NCBI RefSeq assembly: GCF_001645185.1
Contig: NZ_LXTQ01000040.1
Span: forward strand, 62,001 to 126,000
Origin: Methylobacillus sp. MM3
GTDB taxonomy: Bacteria; Pseudomonadota; Gammaproteobacteria; Burkholderiales; Methylophilaceae
DNA: 64,000 nucleotides
Reading direction: 5' to 3'
Shown: in pieces, positions 46,529-54,010 of the stretch
How positions within the stretch are numbered: position 1 is the first letter of the stretch
Layout of the letters: the number at the start of each line of letters is the position of its first letter
The notes under the pieces: model-generated
Seen by the model: the letters and a program-made list of their open reading frames with translations, nothing else
Told to the model about the DNA's origin: nothing
The model's database searches: none
Translations under genes and position numbers: made by a program

Positions 46529-47041
46529 TCATTGCCAGCCGTTTATTTCCAGGCAAAGACGGAAAGCCTGTTTCATATAGCGTTTGACCGTGATCTCGGA
46601 GACTTCCAGTAGTCGTGCGATCTCGGAGTATCGGCGTCCTTCGATTTGCGACAACAGAAAGGCATGCTTGGCCTTGGCGGGCAAGCTATCCAGTGCGGCA
46701 TCGATTTCGTACAGGGTTTCGAGGAGCGCCAGACGCTGCTCCGGGGCGGGGGTTTCCGGCTCCGGAAGCTGCGCAAGCGCTTCAAGGTAGGCGCGCTCGA
46801 GCGTTTGCCGGCGATACCAGTTGACCAGAATGCCATTGGCAACGGTAGCAAGAAAGGCGCGAGGTTCACGCAATGCTTCCAGCTCGGGCTTGAGCATTAT
46901 GCGCACAAACGTATCCTGGGTGAGATCGGCTGCATGTGCGACGCACCCTGTCTTCCGGCTGAGCAAATTCAGCAACCACCCGTGATGAGCGCTGTATAGG
47001 GTATGCACTGCCTGATGCAATGTGGTTTCACCCACCGCCAT
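46529..47041 (-). CDS. FecI-type ECF sigma factor
   Basis: 170 residues. Region 2 (SAHHGWLLNLLSRKTGCVAHAADLTQDTFVRIML) and region 4 (LDSLPAKAKHAFLLSQIEGRRYSEIARLLEVSEITVKRYMKQAFRLC) match the iron-responsive ECF sigma factors of the FecI family. It directs RNA polymerase to the receptor operon once FecR releases it. First gene of the locus. A Fur box 50 bp upstream links it to iron status. Confidence 0.93.
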   Translation of the reverse strand: MAVGETTLHQAVHTLYSAHHGWLLNLLSRKTGCVAHAADLTQDTFVRIMLKPELEALREPRAFLATVANGILVNWYRRQTLERAYLEALAQLPEPETPAPEQRLALLETLYEIDAALDSLPAKAKHAFLLSQIEGRRYSEIARLLEVSEITVKRYMKQAFRLCLEINGWQ

Positions 47042-47090
47042 GTATCGTCGTCTCCCCAGCAGGCATGTTGGCGCCCAGGTGATTTAATCA

Positions 47091-47107
47091 AGAATGATTC
47101 TCATTCT
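47091..47107. promoter_or_regulatory. Fur box upstream of fecI
   Basis: AGAATGA-TTC-TCATTCT, two perfect 7-bp arms around a 3-bp centre, lies 50 bp before the sigma factor start on the minus strand. It is the classic Fur-binding dyad, putting the receptor locus under iron repression. Confidence 0.8.
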
Positions 47108-47256
47108 ACAGCGACCTGGGTCAGTTGGGCAAGATTGGCGATACCCTACAAAATGGGAGCCACAAGACTACCCAATCCACGCCGTTACTGACTTTTCACT
47201 TCTGCTCGCTGGCACGATTGGTTACCATGCTTTAATTTGGCGCGCCGGATAACCCA

Positions 47257-48147
47257 TTGAACGAACCCGTCACTCTGCTGCGAATTTTCTCCATCGTATT
47301 TCCGATACTGGCCATCGCGCTCGTCGGCTGGGCCTATGGCAAACGGCGCGGTGTGGAGATGGGCGGGGCCAACCAGCTCAACATGGCGATCTTCATCCCG
47401 GCGCTGGTATTCTCCGCGCTGGCGGATAAATCCTTCACGCTCGCGGGCCACTGGAACCTGGCGCTGGGCGCTTTCCTGATGGCCGTTGGCTCGGGGATTA
47501 TCGGCCATATGCTTGCCCCGCGTCTGGGCATTGCGCCCAAGGTGCTGGTGATCACCATGATGTTCAACAACTGCGGCAATCTGGGCCTGCCGCTCGCGCT
47601 GCTGGCGTTTGGGCCGGAGGGCCTGCCGGGGGCGGTGGTGATGTTTCTCGTTATCAACTTTCTGCAATTCTCGTTCGGCATCTGGCTGCTCGATCACCAT
47701 GCCCGGTGGTGGAGTTTCTGGCGCTCGCCGGTCATTCTCGCCGCTGTGGCCGGGCTGGCCGTGAGCATTTTCGGTTTTTCGCTGTGGCCGCCGCTGCAAC
47801 TGGCGATCAAGATGCTGGGTGATGTCTCGATTCCGCTGGCGCTGTTCGCGCTGGGTGTTCGTATCGCCCAATCGCACGTTAACCACGACCTGCGGGTTGG
47901 CATCATCGGCGCGCTTGCCCGACCGGCGGCGGGCATTCTGCTCAGTTGGCTGCTTGCGCTGCTGCTCGGACTGCAAGGGCAGGAGAAAGCCATGCTGATC
48001 ATCTTCGGCGCCCTGCCGCCGGCAGTGATCAACTACATATTCGCTGAGCGCTATCAGCAGGCTCCGCATGAAGTGGCGGCCATCGTGCTGGTGGGCAACA
48101 TCGCCGCGATTCTGGTGGTGCCCCTGGTGCTGGCGGTAGTGCTGTAA
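47257..48147 (+). CDS. AEC-family transporter (auxin efflux carrier-like)
   Basis: 296 residues with about ten hydrophobic helices, the standard AEC layout: VTLLRIFSIVFPILAIALVGWAYGKRRG at the start, MMFNNCGNLGLPLALLAFGPEGL with the conserved N-N-x-G motif in helix 4, and ILVVPLVLAVVL at the end. Family members export small organic acids or malonate-like anions. The start is a TTG at 47257 with GGA-like purines upstream. It is monocistronic with a terminator right after. A scrambled scrap of its 3' end is found at 53713. Confidence 0.88.
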   Translation: MNEPVTLLRIFSIVFPILAIALVGWAYGKRRGVEMGGANQLNMAIFIPALVFSALADKSFTLAGHWNLALGAFLMAVGSGIIGHMLAPRLGIAPKVLVITMMFNNCGNLGLPLALLAFGPEGLPGAVVMFLVINFLQFSFGIWLLDHHARWWSFWRSPVILAAVAGLAVSIFGFSLWPPLQLAIKMLGDVSIPLALFALGVRIAQSHVNHDLRVGIIGALARPAAGILLSWLLALLLGLQGQEKAMLIIFGALPPAVINYIFAERYQQAPHEVAAIVLVGNIAAILVVPLVLAVVL

Positions 48148-48152
48148 AGATG

Positions 48153-48183
48153 ATGGGTGGGCTGATCGGGTCGGCCCACCCAT
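48153..48183. terminator. hairpin terminator after the AEC transporter
   Basis: ATGGGTGGGC (48153-48162) pairs with GCCCACCCAT (48174-48183) across an 11-base loop, six bases after the stop. Confidence 0.8.
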
Positions 48184-48228
48184 GCGGTTTGACCCCATGA
48201 ATGTGGTAACTCAAGGATGGCAATCGTT

Positions 48229-48489
48229 ATGGAAATGATCAAGGTCAGCGCCGGAAAACTCCGCGGCATCGGATACGATGCAAAAACCCGCACCCTGCGT
48301 GTGCAGATGGATGACGGCAGCGCCCTGGAATACAGCGGTATCGCCGAAGCCCTGTGGCACCGGTTTCAAAACTCCGGCTCGCAGTGGAGCTTTTACCGCG
48401 ACAATATCGAAGAAGAATTCACCGCCAGGCGCGTTTCAGCCAGCGCCCCAGGCGGCAAGAACCCGCTCGACGATCTGTTCAAGCCCTAA
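48229..48489 (+). CDS. KTSC-domain protein
   Basis: 86 residues. The KTSC fold is obvious: IKVSAGKLRGIGYDAKTRTLRVQMDDGSALEYSGIAEALWHRF, with the tail SAPGGKNPLDDLF. The family is of unknown function and is frequently found in phage or defence contexts and as stand-alone genes. The ATG at 48229 is nine bases after AAGGATGG; an upstream in-frame ATG at 48217 is possible. A degenerate copy of its last 25 codons lies at 53764. Confidence 0.85.
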   Translation: MEMIKVSAGKLRGIGYDAKTRTLRVQMDDGSALEYSGIAEALWHRFQNSGSQWSFYRDNIEEEFTARRVSASAPGGKNPLDDLFKP

Positions 48490-48622
48490 CAGGCCGTCAA
48501 GCCGGAGCTGTTTCCGGTTGGATATTGCGAAGTTGCCCTTTTTGCCACTTTGTCTTGGGGTGCTGCCGGGTGTTAAAGTGGATGGGACAGACATCGTGGC
48601 TCTGAGACAGTGGGGGTGGCCC

Positions 48623-48988
48623 ATGGACATCGATAGCTTGCGCGATCAGACTGTTGCCTATCTGGCGCTACGCTGGCCCGAATTGCAGGAAGGCGCTCCG
48701 CGGCTGGTCGATGAGTGTTTCGCCAGCGCCAGAAAATCATTTCGTAACGAATTCATCTGTCAGCTCAGCCCACAAGCCTGGGCCAGGATCACGCTGATCT
48801 ACTTCAAGCATTTCCTCGATACCGGCTGCGATGTGTCAGTTGGCGAAATGTTCGCCGCCGTGATCCGCGATTCGATCAATTTGAACCGCCTGGATGTGCT
48901 GACCCTGGATCTCGCCCAACAAAAGCAGGAGCCGGCCGGGCACCAGAAAAAAACGCCGCTCAAGGTCGTCAAGAAGGATGAGACTTGA
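48623..48988 (+). CDS. hypothetical protein
   Basis: 121 residues, soluble, starting MDIDSLRDQTVAYLALRWPE after a GGGGGTGG ribosome-binding sequence. A helical middle (LVDECFASARKSFRNEFICQLSPQAWARITLIYFKHFLDTG) is followed by the acidic/hydrophobic VSVGEMFAAVIRDSINLNRLDVLTLDL and a basic tail. No signal peptide. Not a family I recognise. It lies 133 bp after the KTSC gene, same direction, and could share its transcript. Confidence 0.6.
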   Translation: MDIDSLRDQTVAYLALRWPELQEGAPRLVDECFASARKSFRNEFICQLSPQAWARITLIYFKHFLDTGCDVSVGEMFAAVIRDSINLNRLDVLTLDLAQQKQEPAGHQKKTPLKVVKKDET

Positions 48989-49034
48989 GGCACTCTTAAA
49001 GTAGCGAGTTCTGAAGGTTCTGCAATTACCCGGC

Positions 49035-49397
49035 TTATTTGACCGTAACCGTCACAATACTTTGAATCCCAGTCAAGGCATGGCTCGAAGTCGCCTCTTT
49101 AACAGCGATGGTATGCTTGCCTGGGGTCAAATCAGGTAAATCCACACTGCAAGGACAGCGGCCAACATCCTGGTAAACGATGGGTTTCTGGTTGTCCACA
49201 TAGATATGGACGTGATTATCTTTTGCGCTCAAATGCACATCAAAATCCACTTTGTTTCCCATAGCGCTTTTCAGCACAACGCCATCGGCAGGGGAGGTGA
49301 TCGTGATCGACCCGTCAGCCGCAGCATCGGCGGCTAGAGCAGAACTTGTAGGTATCGCGAGCGAAAAACAGATAAGCAGATGTTTTAACAGTTTCAT
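49035..49397 (-). CDS. small exported Ig-like/DUF4399-type protein
   Basis: 120 residues with a signal peptide (LLKHLLICFSLAIPTSSALA). The mature part is a beta-rich domain (ITITSPADGVVLKSAMGNKVDFDVHLSAKDNHVHIYVDNQKPI, then PCSVDLPDLTPGKHTIAVKEATSSHAL) resembling small periplasmic Ig-like proteins that include a DNHVHIYVD metal-like cluster. A GGAG precedes the ATG at 49397. Role unknown. Confidence 0.72.
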   Translation of the reverse strand: MKLLKHLLICFSLAIPTSSALAADAAADGSITITSPADGVVLKSAMGNKVDFDVHLSAKDNHVHIYVDNQKPIVYQDVGRCPCSVDLPDLTPGKHTIAVKEATSSHALTGIQSIVTVTVK

Positions 49398-49503
49398 GAT
49401 GGTCTCCTTGGGGCCTGTATCAAAAATACTGCCTGAGTCGGCGAAGACGGTGTAGCTATGGTGTGACTAATGGCGCGCTTGATGGAAAGGATAGGCCGCA
49501 ATC

Positions 49504-49689
49504 TCATGGGTGCGTTTCCCGCCAAACCATAACCGCAAGCCCTGCCGCTACCAGGCATGCGACCGCGCTTGCCCACAGAGGAATATTGACGCCGTTGATA
49601 ACGACTGACCACCCCAAGGCCAGGCGTAGCAACTGCATCAGCGCGATCAGCCCGAACACCACGGCTGCGAAGGAACTGAACGGTTTCAT
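49504..49689 (-). CDS. small two-helix membrane protein
   Basis: 61 residues with two membrane segments (FSSFAAVVFGLIALMQLLRLALGW and LWASAVACLVAAGLAVMVWRE). AGGAGG nine bases before the ATG at 49689 fixes the start. Small inner-membrane protein of unknown function, on the same strand as the exported protein downstream. Confidence 0.7.
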   Translation of the reverse strand: MKPFSSFAAVVFGLIALMQLLRLALGWSVVINGVNIPLWASAVACLVAAGLAVMVWRETHP

Positions 49690-49965
49690 GTGGGCCTCCT
49701 GTACGCTGCCCTTGCCCGAAATCTTTGTTGTGTGGTGAAGGGCCGTGCCATGCATATCTCTGTCATGGAGTCTTGAATCGCGGGCAACTTGGTAAGCATG
49801 TCCGGGTTATTCGGGCGGTGTCGAGCACAGCTTCCCCCGACTTTCTATCTCAATAATTTACTTTGAAATCAGATTAATAGGTAAGTTTCACCGTTTGCGC
49901 CGGTTTCCGCACAAGCAGAATTGGAAATCTTGCCAATGCTCTTCGTGGCAGGAACAGTTTATTGA

Positions 49966-50010
49966 GATAACACGGATAAATAGGGCCTGACCCCATTTAT
50001 CCGTGTTATC
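49966..50010. repeat. REP-like element with long outer dyad
   Basis: GATAACACGGATAAAT (49966-49981) and its exact complement (49995-50010) flank AGGGCCTGACCCC. It contains the inner GGG-CCTGA-CCC core shared with three other copies at 51666, 53492 and 53691. It overlaps the 3' end of the downstream ArsR gene (stop at 50006), for which it can serve as terminator. Confidence 0.75.
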
Positions 50011-50347
50011 TGGGTGGCTGTCTGAAGATATCGAAATCAATGGCTGTAGTTGCCTTGAGTACAGACTGTAGAACACCGGGATACTTCCGCTCGATTTCCT
50101 CGATCCTCAAGGAATTCATGTGCTCAGTACCGTCAATCACAGTCTCAACAAGCCCCGCGCTTCGCAGTATCTTGAAGTGATGTGACATGCTTGATTTCGG
50201 ACGATTCAGATCGAATTCCCCACATGTCATTTTTCTTCCTGCCTTGGCAAGGCGCGCAACAATTTCCAGACGCGTAGGGTCCGCAAGGGCATACATGATG
50301 TCCGTCAGTTCTACCTGCTCGATGGTCGGGTGTTTGATTTGTCGCAT
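50006..50347 (-). CDS. ArsR-family repressor
   Basis: 113 residues with a winged helix-turn-helix (DIMYALADPTRLEIVARLAKAGRKMTCGEFDLNRPKSSMSHHFKILRSAGLV, about residues 15-68). It has a single cysteine (CGEF) and otherwise no metal-site pattern. It is divergent from an Old Yellow Enzyme gene. The operator is a palindrome in the intergenic region. No Shine-Dalgarno is visible, so translation may be leaderless. An in-frame TTG six bases upstream is an alternative start. Confidence 0.87.
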   Translation of the reverse strand: MRQIKHPTIEQVELTDIMYALADPTRLEIVARLAKAGRKMTCGEFDLNRPKSSMSHHFKILRSAGLVETVIDGTEHMNSLRIEEIERKYPGVLQSVLKATTAIDFDIFRQPPR

Positions 50348-50384
50348 GTGCAAAATTTATCACAAGGCTTGATATCATCCTATA

Positions 50385-50402
50385 GTTCGATTATATTCGA
50401 AC
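50385..50402. promoter_or_regulatory. ArsR operator GTTCGA-N6-TCGAAC
   Basis: GTTCGA (50385-50390) and TCGAAC (50397-50402) are exact complements around a 6-bp A+T centre, in the divergent space between the ArsR and OYE genes. It is the likely binding site through which ArsR represses both. Confidence 0.65.
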
Positions 50403-50465
50403 AACAGAATTAAGCGGCTTACTTTATTGGCAAGCTATCCCTGAACATTGATCAAGAGGTTCACC

Positions 50466-51572
50466 ATGGCAGATCTATTTTCTTCCTTTCAATTAAAGGA
50501 TGTCACATTAAAAAACCGAATTGCGATCCCTCCGATGTGCCAGTACATGGCCGACGATGGCCTCGTGAATGACTGGCACAGAGCGCATTATGCGAATCTG
50601 GCGCGTGGTGGAAGTGGCCTGGTAATCGTGGAGGCGACAGCAGTGGCACCGGACGGACGCATCACGCCGCACTGTCTGGGCATATGGAATGATGCTCAGG
50701 CTGAACGGCTGCGTGAAATAGCAGCCGCAATCAAGGCTGCCGGTGCCGTACCAGGCATCCAGATCGCGCACGCTGGACGTAAGGCGAGTGCCAATGTGCC
50801 ATGGGAAGGCGACGACCATATCTCTGCGGATGATGCACGTGCATGGCAACCAATTGGACCGTCAGCCATCGCATTTGGTGGCGGCCTTCCTCGTGTACCG
50901 ACTGAGATGACGATTGATGACATCAAACGAGTGAAAAGTGAGTTTGTTGCAGCGACACGCCGTGCCCGCGAGGCCGGGTTTGAATGGCTGGAACTGCACT
51001 TTGCACATGGATATTTGGCTCAGAGCTTTACTTCGCCTCACGCTAACCTTCGCACGGATGAATACGGCGGCAGCTATGAGAACAGAGCCCGATTCACACA
51101 TGAGACGCTTTCGGCAGTCAGGGATGTTTGGCCGGAGAGTCTGCCGTTAACCGCTCGATTCGGCGTTGTGGAATTCGATGGCAAAGACGAGGATACACTG
51201 AGCGAATCCATTCAATTGGTTAAAGAGTGGCGCAAGCTCGGGCTAGACATGCTAAGTGTCAGCGTTGGATTCACCATCCCAGACACCAATATCCCATGGG
51301 GGCCAGCATTCATGGCACCTATCGCCCAGCGAGTCCGGAATGAGGTTCAGATGCCAGTGTCTTCTGCATGGGGCTTTGGCGCGCCAAAGCTTGCCGATCA
51401 AGCCATACGCAACGAACAGCTGGATTTGGCGATGATCGGACGAGCCCATCTGGAGAATCCCAATTGGCCATATCAAGCTGCAAAGGAACTAGGTAAAAAG
51501 AGCCCGGCCTGGGTACTGCCCCCACCGTATGCTCATTGGTTATCCAGATATAAAAGTCCTACAGCAGGCTAA
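50466..51572 (+). CDS. Old Yellow Enzyme-family NADH:flavin oxidoreductase (XenA/YqjM-like)
   Basis: 368 residues. FMN-binding TIM-barrel of the OYE family: IAIPPMCQYMADDGLVNDWH has the YqjM/XenA-class cysteine, HAGRKAS the FMN/substrate His, ELHFAHGYLAQSFTSPHANLRTDEYGG the family signature, then RFGVVEF and AMIGRAHLENPNWPYQAAKEL. It reduces alpha,beta-unsaturated carbonyls or xenobiotics with NAD(P)H. Start: AGAGGTTCACC before ATG 50466. It is divergently controlled by an ArsR gene. Its last 24 residues are encoded a second time, as a remnant, at 53523-53597. Confidence 0.93.
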   Translation: MADLFSSFQLKDVTLKNRIAIPPMCQYMADDGLVNDWHRAHYANLARGGSGLVIVEATAVAPDGRITPHCLGIWNDAQAERLREIAAAIKAAGAVPGIQIAHAGRKASANVPWEGDDHISADDARAWQPIGPSAIAFGGGLPRVPTEMTIDDIKRVKSEFVAATRRAREAGFEWLELHFAHGYLAQSFTSPHANLRTDEYGGSYENRARFTHETLSAVRDVWPESLPLTARFGVVEFDGKDEDTLSESIQLVKEWRKLGLDMLSVSVGFTIPDTNIPWGPAFMAPIAQRVRNEVQMPVSSAWGFGAPKLADQAIRNEQLDLAMIGRAHLENPNWPYQAAKELGKKSPAWVLPPPYAHWLSRYKSPTAG

Positions 51573-51689
51573 TTGACGATAACTCTTTTGGTTGAGGGCG
51601 CCTATTTGCAGCCGCGTACCTGGCATCTTGGGTACGCGGGCCTTTGAAACCACAACTAAATATCGAATAAATGGGGGCTGACCCCATTT
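51496..51689. repeat. direct repeat copy A (OYE 3' end, spacer and REP)
   Basis: 194 bp covering the OYE C-terminus, 77 bp of downstream spacer and most of a REP-like palindrome. It recurs at equal length at 53521-53714. The first roughly 103 bp differ at about five positions by eye, and the rest is more diverged. Confidence 0.85.
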
Positions 51690-51692
51690 ATT
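51666..51692. repeat. REP-like element
   Basis: AATAAATGGGG-GCTGA-CCCCATTTATT, perfect 11-bp arms. It lies just after the HD gene stop (51694), where it could also act as terminator for that gene and the convergent OYE gene. Confidence 0.8.
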
Positions 51693-51693
51693 G

Positions 51694-52371
51694 TTATTTT
51701 CCATGCACTGGACAATTGGCTGACTGGCATCCGTCATTCCATGCAGAACCCAGAATCAAGCTGCAAAAGTTTATTCTTTTGTAATTGGGCGCCTTCAAAG
51801 CCAATACATCCGCTTTTACATTGCCGAATGTGGTTTCAGGTTTATGCATGGTCCCTTTCGCGAAGGCATCGATGATGCCTTCCTTGAAATTGGCTTCTCT
51901 AGGATGGGCCTGTACTACAGCCTCTCGATCCTCAGCGTTGAACAACTCATAAGCCATTCCAAGTACATCCATTTCTACCCCGGCAGTGACCAGGGAAACG
52001 ACAGGTTTTTTATGCTGGGGGATACCCGGCGTGGTATGCAATGCGATGGAATCCCATACCTGCTCGATATCCTGCTCTGGGATGCTGTAGCTTTTCAAGA
52101 AAGCCTTCGCCGCATTGGCACCATCCACCTCAAACCGATCCTCCTTGCTGCTATAGGAAGCGACCAAACCCATGTCATGGAACATCGCGCCGATATAAAG
52201 CAACTCAGGATCGAAATCCAATTTCTTGCGTTTACCCGTCAAGGCGCCAAACAAAAATACACGTGATGAATGGTTAAACAACAGTTCTGTCTCCGTGTCC
52301 CTTACCAATTCAGTGGCGGCTTTCGCCATGGGACTATCTGGAATCTGGATGCCGGCAATAGTAATGCTCAT
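51694..52371 (-). CDS. HD-domain protein (cyanamide hydratase-like)
   Basis: 225 residues. The HD metal motif is clear (NHSSRVFLFGAL, then YIGAMFHDMGLVAS), with a second-sphere HTTPGI near residue 110 and the family AKAFLKSYSIPEQDIEQVWDSIALHTT segment. This is the HD subfamily that includes cyanamide hydratases and related metal hydrolases. The C-terminal tail KRINFCSLILGSAWNDGCQSANCPVHGK is cysteine-rich. It stands between the two direct-repeat copies, minus strand. Confidence 0.85.
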   Translation of the reverse strand: MSITIAGIQIPDSPMAKAATELVRDTETELLFNHSSRVFLFGALTGKRKKLDFDPELLYIGAMFHDMGLVASYSSKEDRFEVDGANAAKAFLKSYSIPEQDIEQVWDSIALHTTPGIPQHKKPVVSLVTAGVEMDVLGMAYELFNAEDREAVVQAHPREANFKEGIIDAFAKGTMHKPETTFGNVKADVLALKAPNYKRINFCSLILGSAWNDGCQSANCPVHGK

Positions 52372-52529
52372 ATAATCTCCGAATGCTTGATGAACGAATC
52401 CTGCAAGGCTTCAGAACCTTGAGGTGACGGAAATCACTTTAGGAGCGCTTACTATTCGGAACAACTCGATTCATCCCACCTTCTCTGCCATCCATACCAT
52501 CAATGCTGCCAAGCCTCTCTTGAGACGAT

Positions 52530-53489
52530 ATGAGAACAATCGCGATTGCCATTTTTCCTGACGTTCAAGCCCTGGATGTTGCTGGCCCACAAGATGTTTT
52601 TGCTGAAGCGAATCAGTTTCTTGCGGCTGAAGATCGCTATCAGTTACTGCTGGTTGCTGAAGGCCTGGAACCGGTAAGAGCTTCAAACGGAATGCAGTTG
52701 ATCGCGGATCAATGTTTTAAAGATTCAGTCAAGGCATTCGATACCGCACTGGTCCCCGGCGGGCCACAACTGCCTTTTACAGATCCGCTTCACAGCCTTG
52801 TCGGCTGGATCACTTCAACAGCGCCGCTTTGCAAGCGATATGGTTCAATCTGCACGGGTGCCTTTGTACTGGGCCATGCGGGATTGATCAGAGGTAAACG
52901 GGTCACCACCCATTGGCAGAATGCCTCACTGCTGGCTCAACGATTCATCGACAGCAAGGTGGAACTCGACAGCATTTACATTCGCGATGGACATTTGCTG
53001 ACTTCCGCTGGCGTTACAGCGGGCATTGATGCGGCGCTGGCGCTCGTCGCAGAGGACCACGGATCACAAGTGGCACTGGCGGTCGCCAAGAGACTGGTTG
53101 TCTTTGTGCAACGACGAGGCGGGCAATCGCAGTTCAGCCCTTATCTGACGTTGACAGGTGATGAGAACTCACCCCTTTCCGAAGTCCAGAATTTTGTACT
53201 AAACAACATCCAGGAACAGTTTACGGTTGACCGACTGGCAAAAGTCGCCGGCATGAGCCCTCGCAACTTTGCCCGTATGTTTGTTCAGGCCACGCAACTG
53301 ACACCGCACGAATTTATCGAAAGGGCGAGAATCGATACCGCCAGGCGATTATTGGAAAGCTCTTCTTTGCCGTTTAAAACGGTAGCCTTTGAAAGTGGCT
53401 TCACCAGTGCGGAACGAATGCGTATAACTTTTATAAAACGAATTGGTGTGTCCCCACGGGACTATAGAGACGGCTTTCGGCGAAATTGA
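52530..53489 (+). CDS. GlxA-family regulator (DJ-1/PfpI domain plus AraC helix-turn-helix)
   Basis: 319 residues. N-terminal class I glutamine amidotransferase-like DJ-1/PfpI domain (IAIAIFPDVQALDVAGPQDVFAEANQFL; TALVPGGPQLPF; GSICTGAFVLGHAG with the nucleophile-elbow cysteine; THWQNASLLAQRF). C-terminal AraC helix-turn-helix pair from about residue 215 (VQNFVLNNIQEQFTVDRLAKVAGMSPRNFARMFVQATQLTPHEFIERARIDTARRLLE). A transcriptional activator of unknown inducer. It is followed three bases later by a REP-like element. Confidence 0.93.
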   Translation: MRTIAIAIFPDVQALDVAGPQDVFAEANQFLAAEDRYQLLLVAEGLEPVRASNGMQLIADQCFKDSVKAFDTALVPGGPQLPFTDPLHSLVGWITSTAPLCKRYGSICTGAFVLGHAGLIRGKRVTTHWQNASLLAQRFIDSKVELDSIYIRDGHLLTSAGVTAGIDAALALVAEDHGSQVALAVAKRLVVFVQRRGGQSQFSPYLTLTGDENSPLSEVQNFVLNNIQEQFTVDRLAKVAGMSPRNFARMFVQATQLTPHEFIERARIDTARRLLESSSLPFKTVAFESGFTSAERMRITFIKRIGVSPRDYRDGFRRN

Positions 53490-53491
53490 CG

Positions 53492-53518
53492 AATAAATGG
53501 GGTCTGACCCCATTTATT
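53492..53518. repeat. REP-like element
   Basis: AATAAATGGGG-TCTGA-CCCCATTTATT, perfect 11-bp arms that extend to 13 by TC/GA pairing. It lies three bases after the GlxA stop and directly in front of direct-repeat copy B. Confidence 0.82.
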
Positions 53519-53520
53519 TG

Positions 53521-53714
53521 AAAAGAGTCCGGCCTGGGTACTGCCACCACCATATGCTCATTGGTTATCCAGATATAAAAGTCCTACAGCAGGCTAATCG
53601 ACGATAACCCTTTTGGTTGAGGGGCTCTTTGTAGCACTTCCGCGTACTAGCATCTTTGTACGCGGTTCGTGAAATCTCTACTGAACATCGAATAAATGGG
53701 ATATGACCCCATTT
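53521..53714. repeat. direct repeat copy B with the 3' end of a second OYE gene
   Basis: 194 bp matching 51496-51689. It carries 24 intact sense codons of the OYE C-terminus plus the stop, reading KSPAWVLPPPYAHWLSRYKS then PTAG and stop, with three synonymous changes and no amino-acid change. A fourth, degenerated REP (AATAAATGGG-ATATGA-CCCCATTT, 53691-53714) ends it. No start or upstream part of an OYE gene precedes it, only the REP at 53492-53518. Confidence 0.8.
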
Positions 53715-53837
53715 GAAGTGGCCGCCATCGTGCTGGTGAGCACATTGCCACCAATATCGAAGAAAAATTCACAGCGAGGCGCGTTCAGCCAACGCTCCGG
53801 GGCGGTAAAAACCCCCTCGACGATCTTTCAAGTCGTA
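53713..53837 (+). pseudogene. chimeric scrap of AEC-transporter and KTSC gene 3' ends
   Basis: GAAGTGGC-GCCATCGTGCTGGTG at 53715-53738 matches the AEC gene near 48069-48092 with one change. Straight after a break the sequence matches 48408-48483, the KTSC tail (AATATCGAAGAA-AATTCAC through CTCGACGATCT), with mostly synonymous changes plus a one-base deletion that breaks the frame. About 300 bp between the two source segments are missing. It does not encode a product. Confidence 0.72.
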
Positions 53838-54010
53838 ATAGTGGGTGGCAGTTCGCATGGAATCATGCTGGTACTATGTTGCGGGCGGAGGGGCTACGCC
53901 CCCAGACTGACTATCGGGGGCGATCGAGACAACGCTATAGCCGGCCTTCACACACATGTAGGTAACTATTCTCCATGCAGCCGGTGCCCGCATAGTGGGT
54001 ACTTAATAAA
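53838..54010. other. intergenic region, nothing recognised
   Basis: Between the chimeric scrap and the glycosylase stop. Apart from a GGGGGCG/CGCCCCC-like complementarity near 53885-53925, no gene, promoter or RNA feature was seen. This is the left edge of the A+T-richer island. Confidence 0.4.

Noticed and set aside
47185-48198. 337-codon minus-strand frame opposite the AEC transporter, rich in Gln and Arg
   Set aside because: Composition typical of a shadow of hydrophobic codons; no recognisable domain.
49966-53714. Repeated AATAAATGGGG palindromes as a CRISPR array
   Set aside because: Only four units, unevenly spaced by hundreds of bases to 1.8 kb, with genes between and no cas genes.
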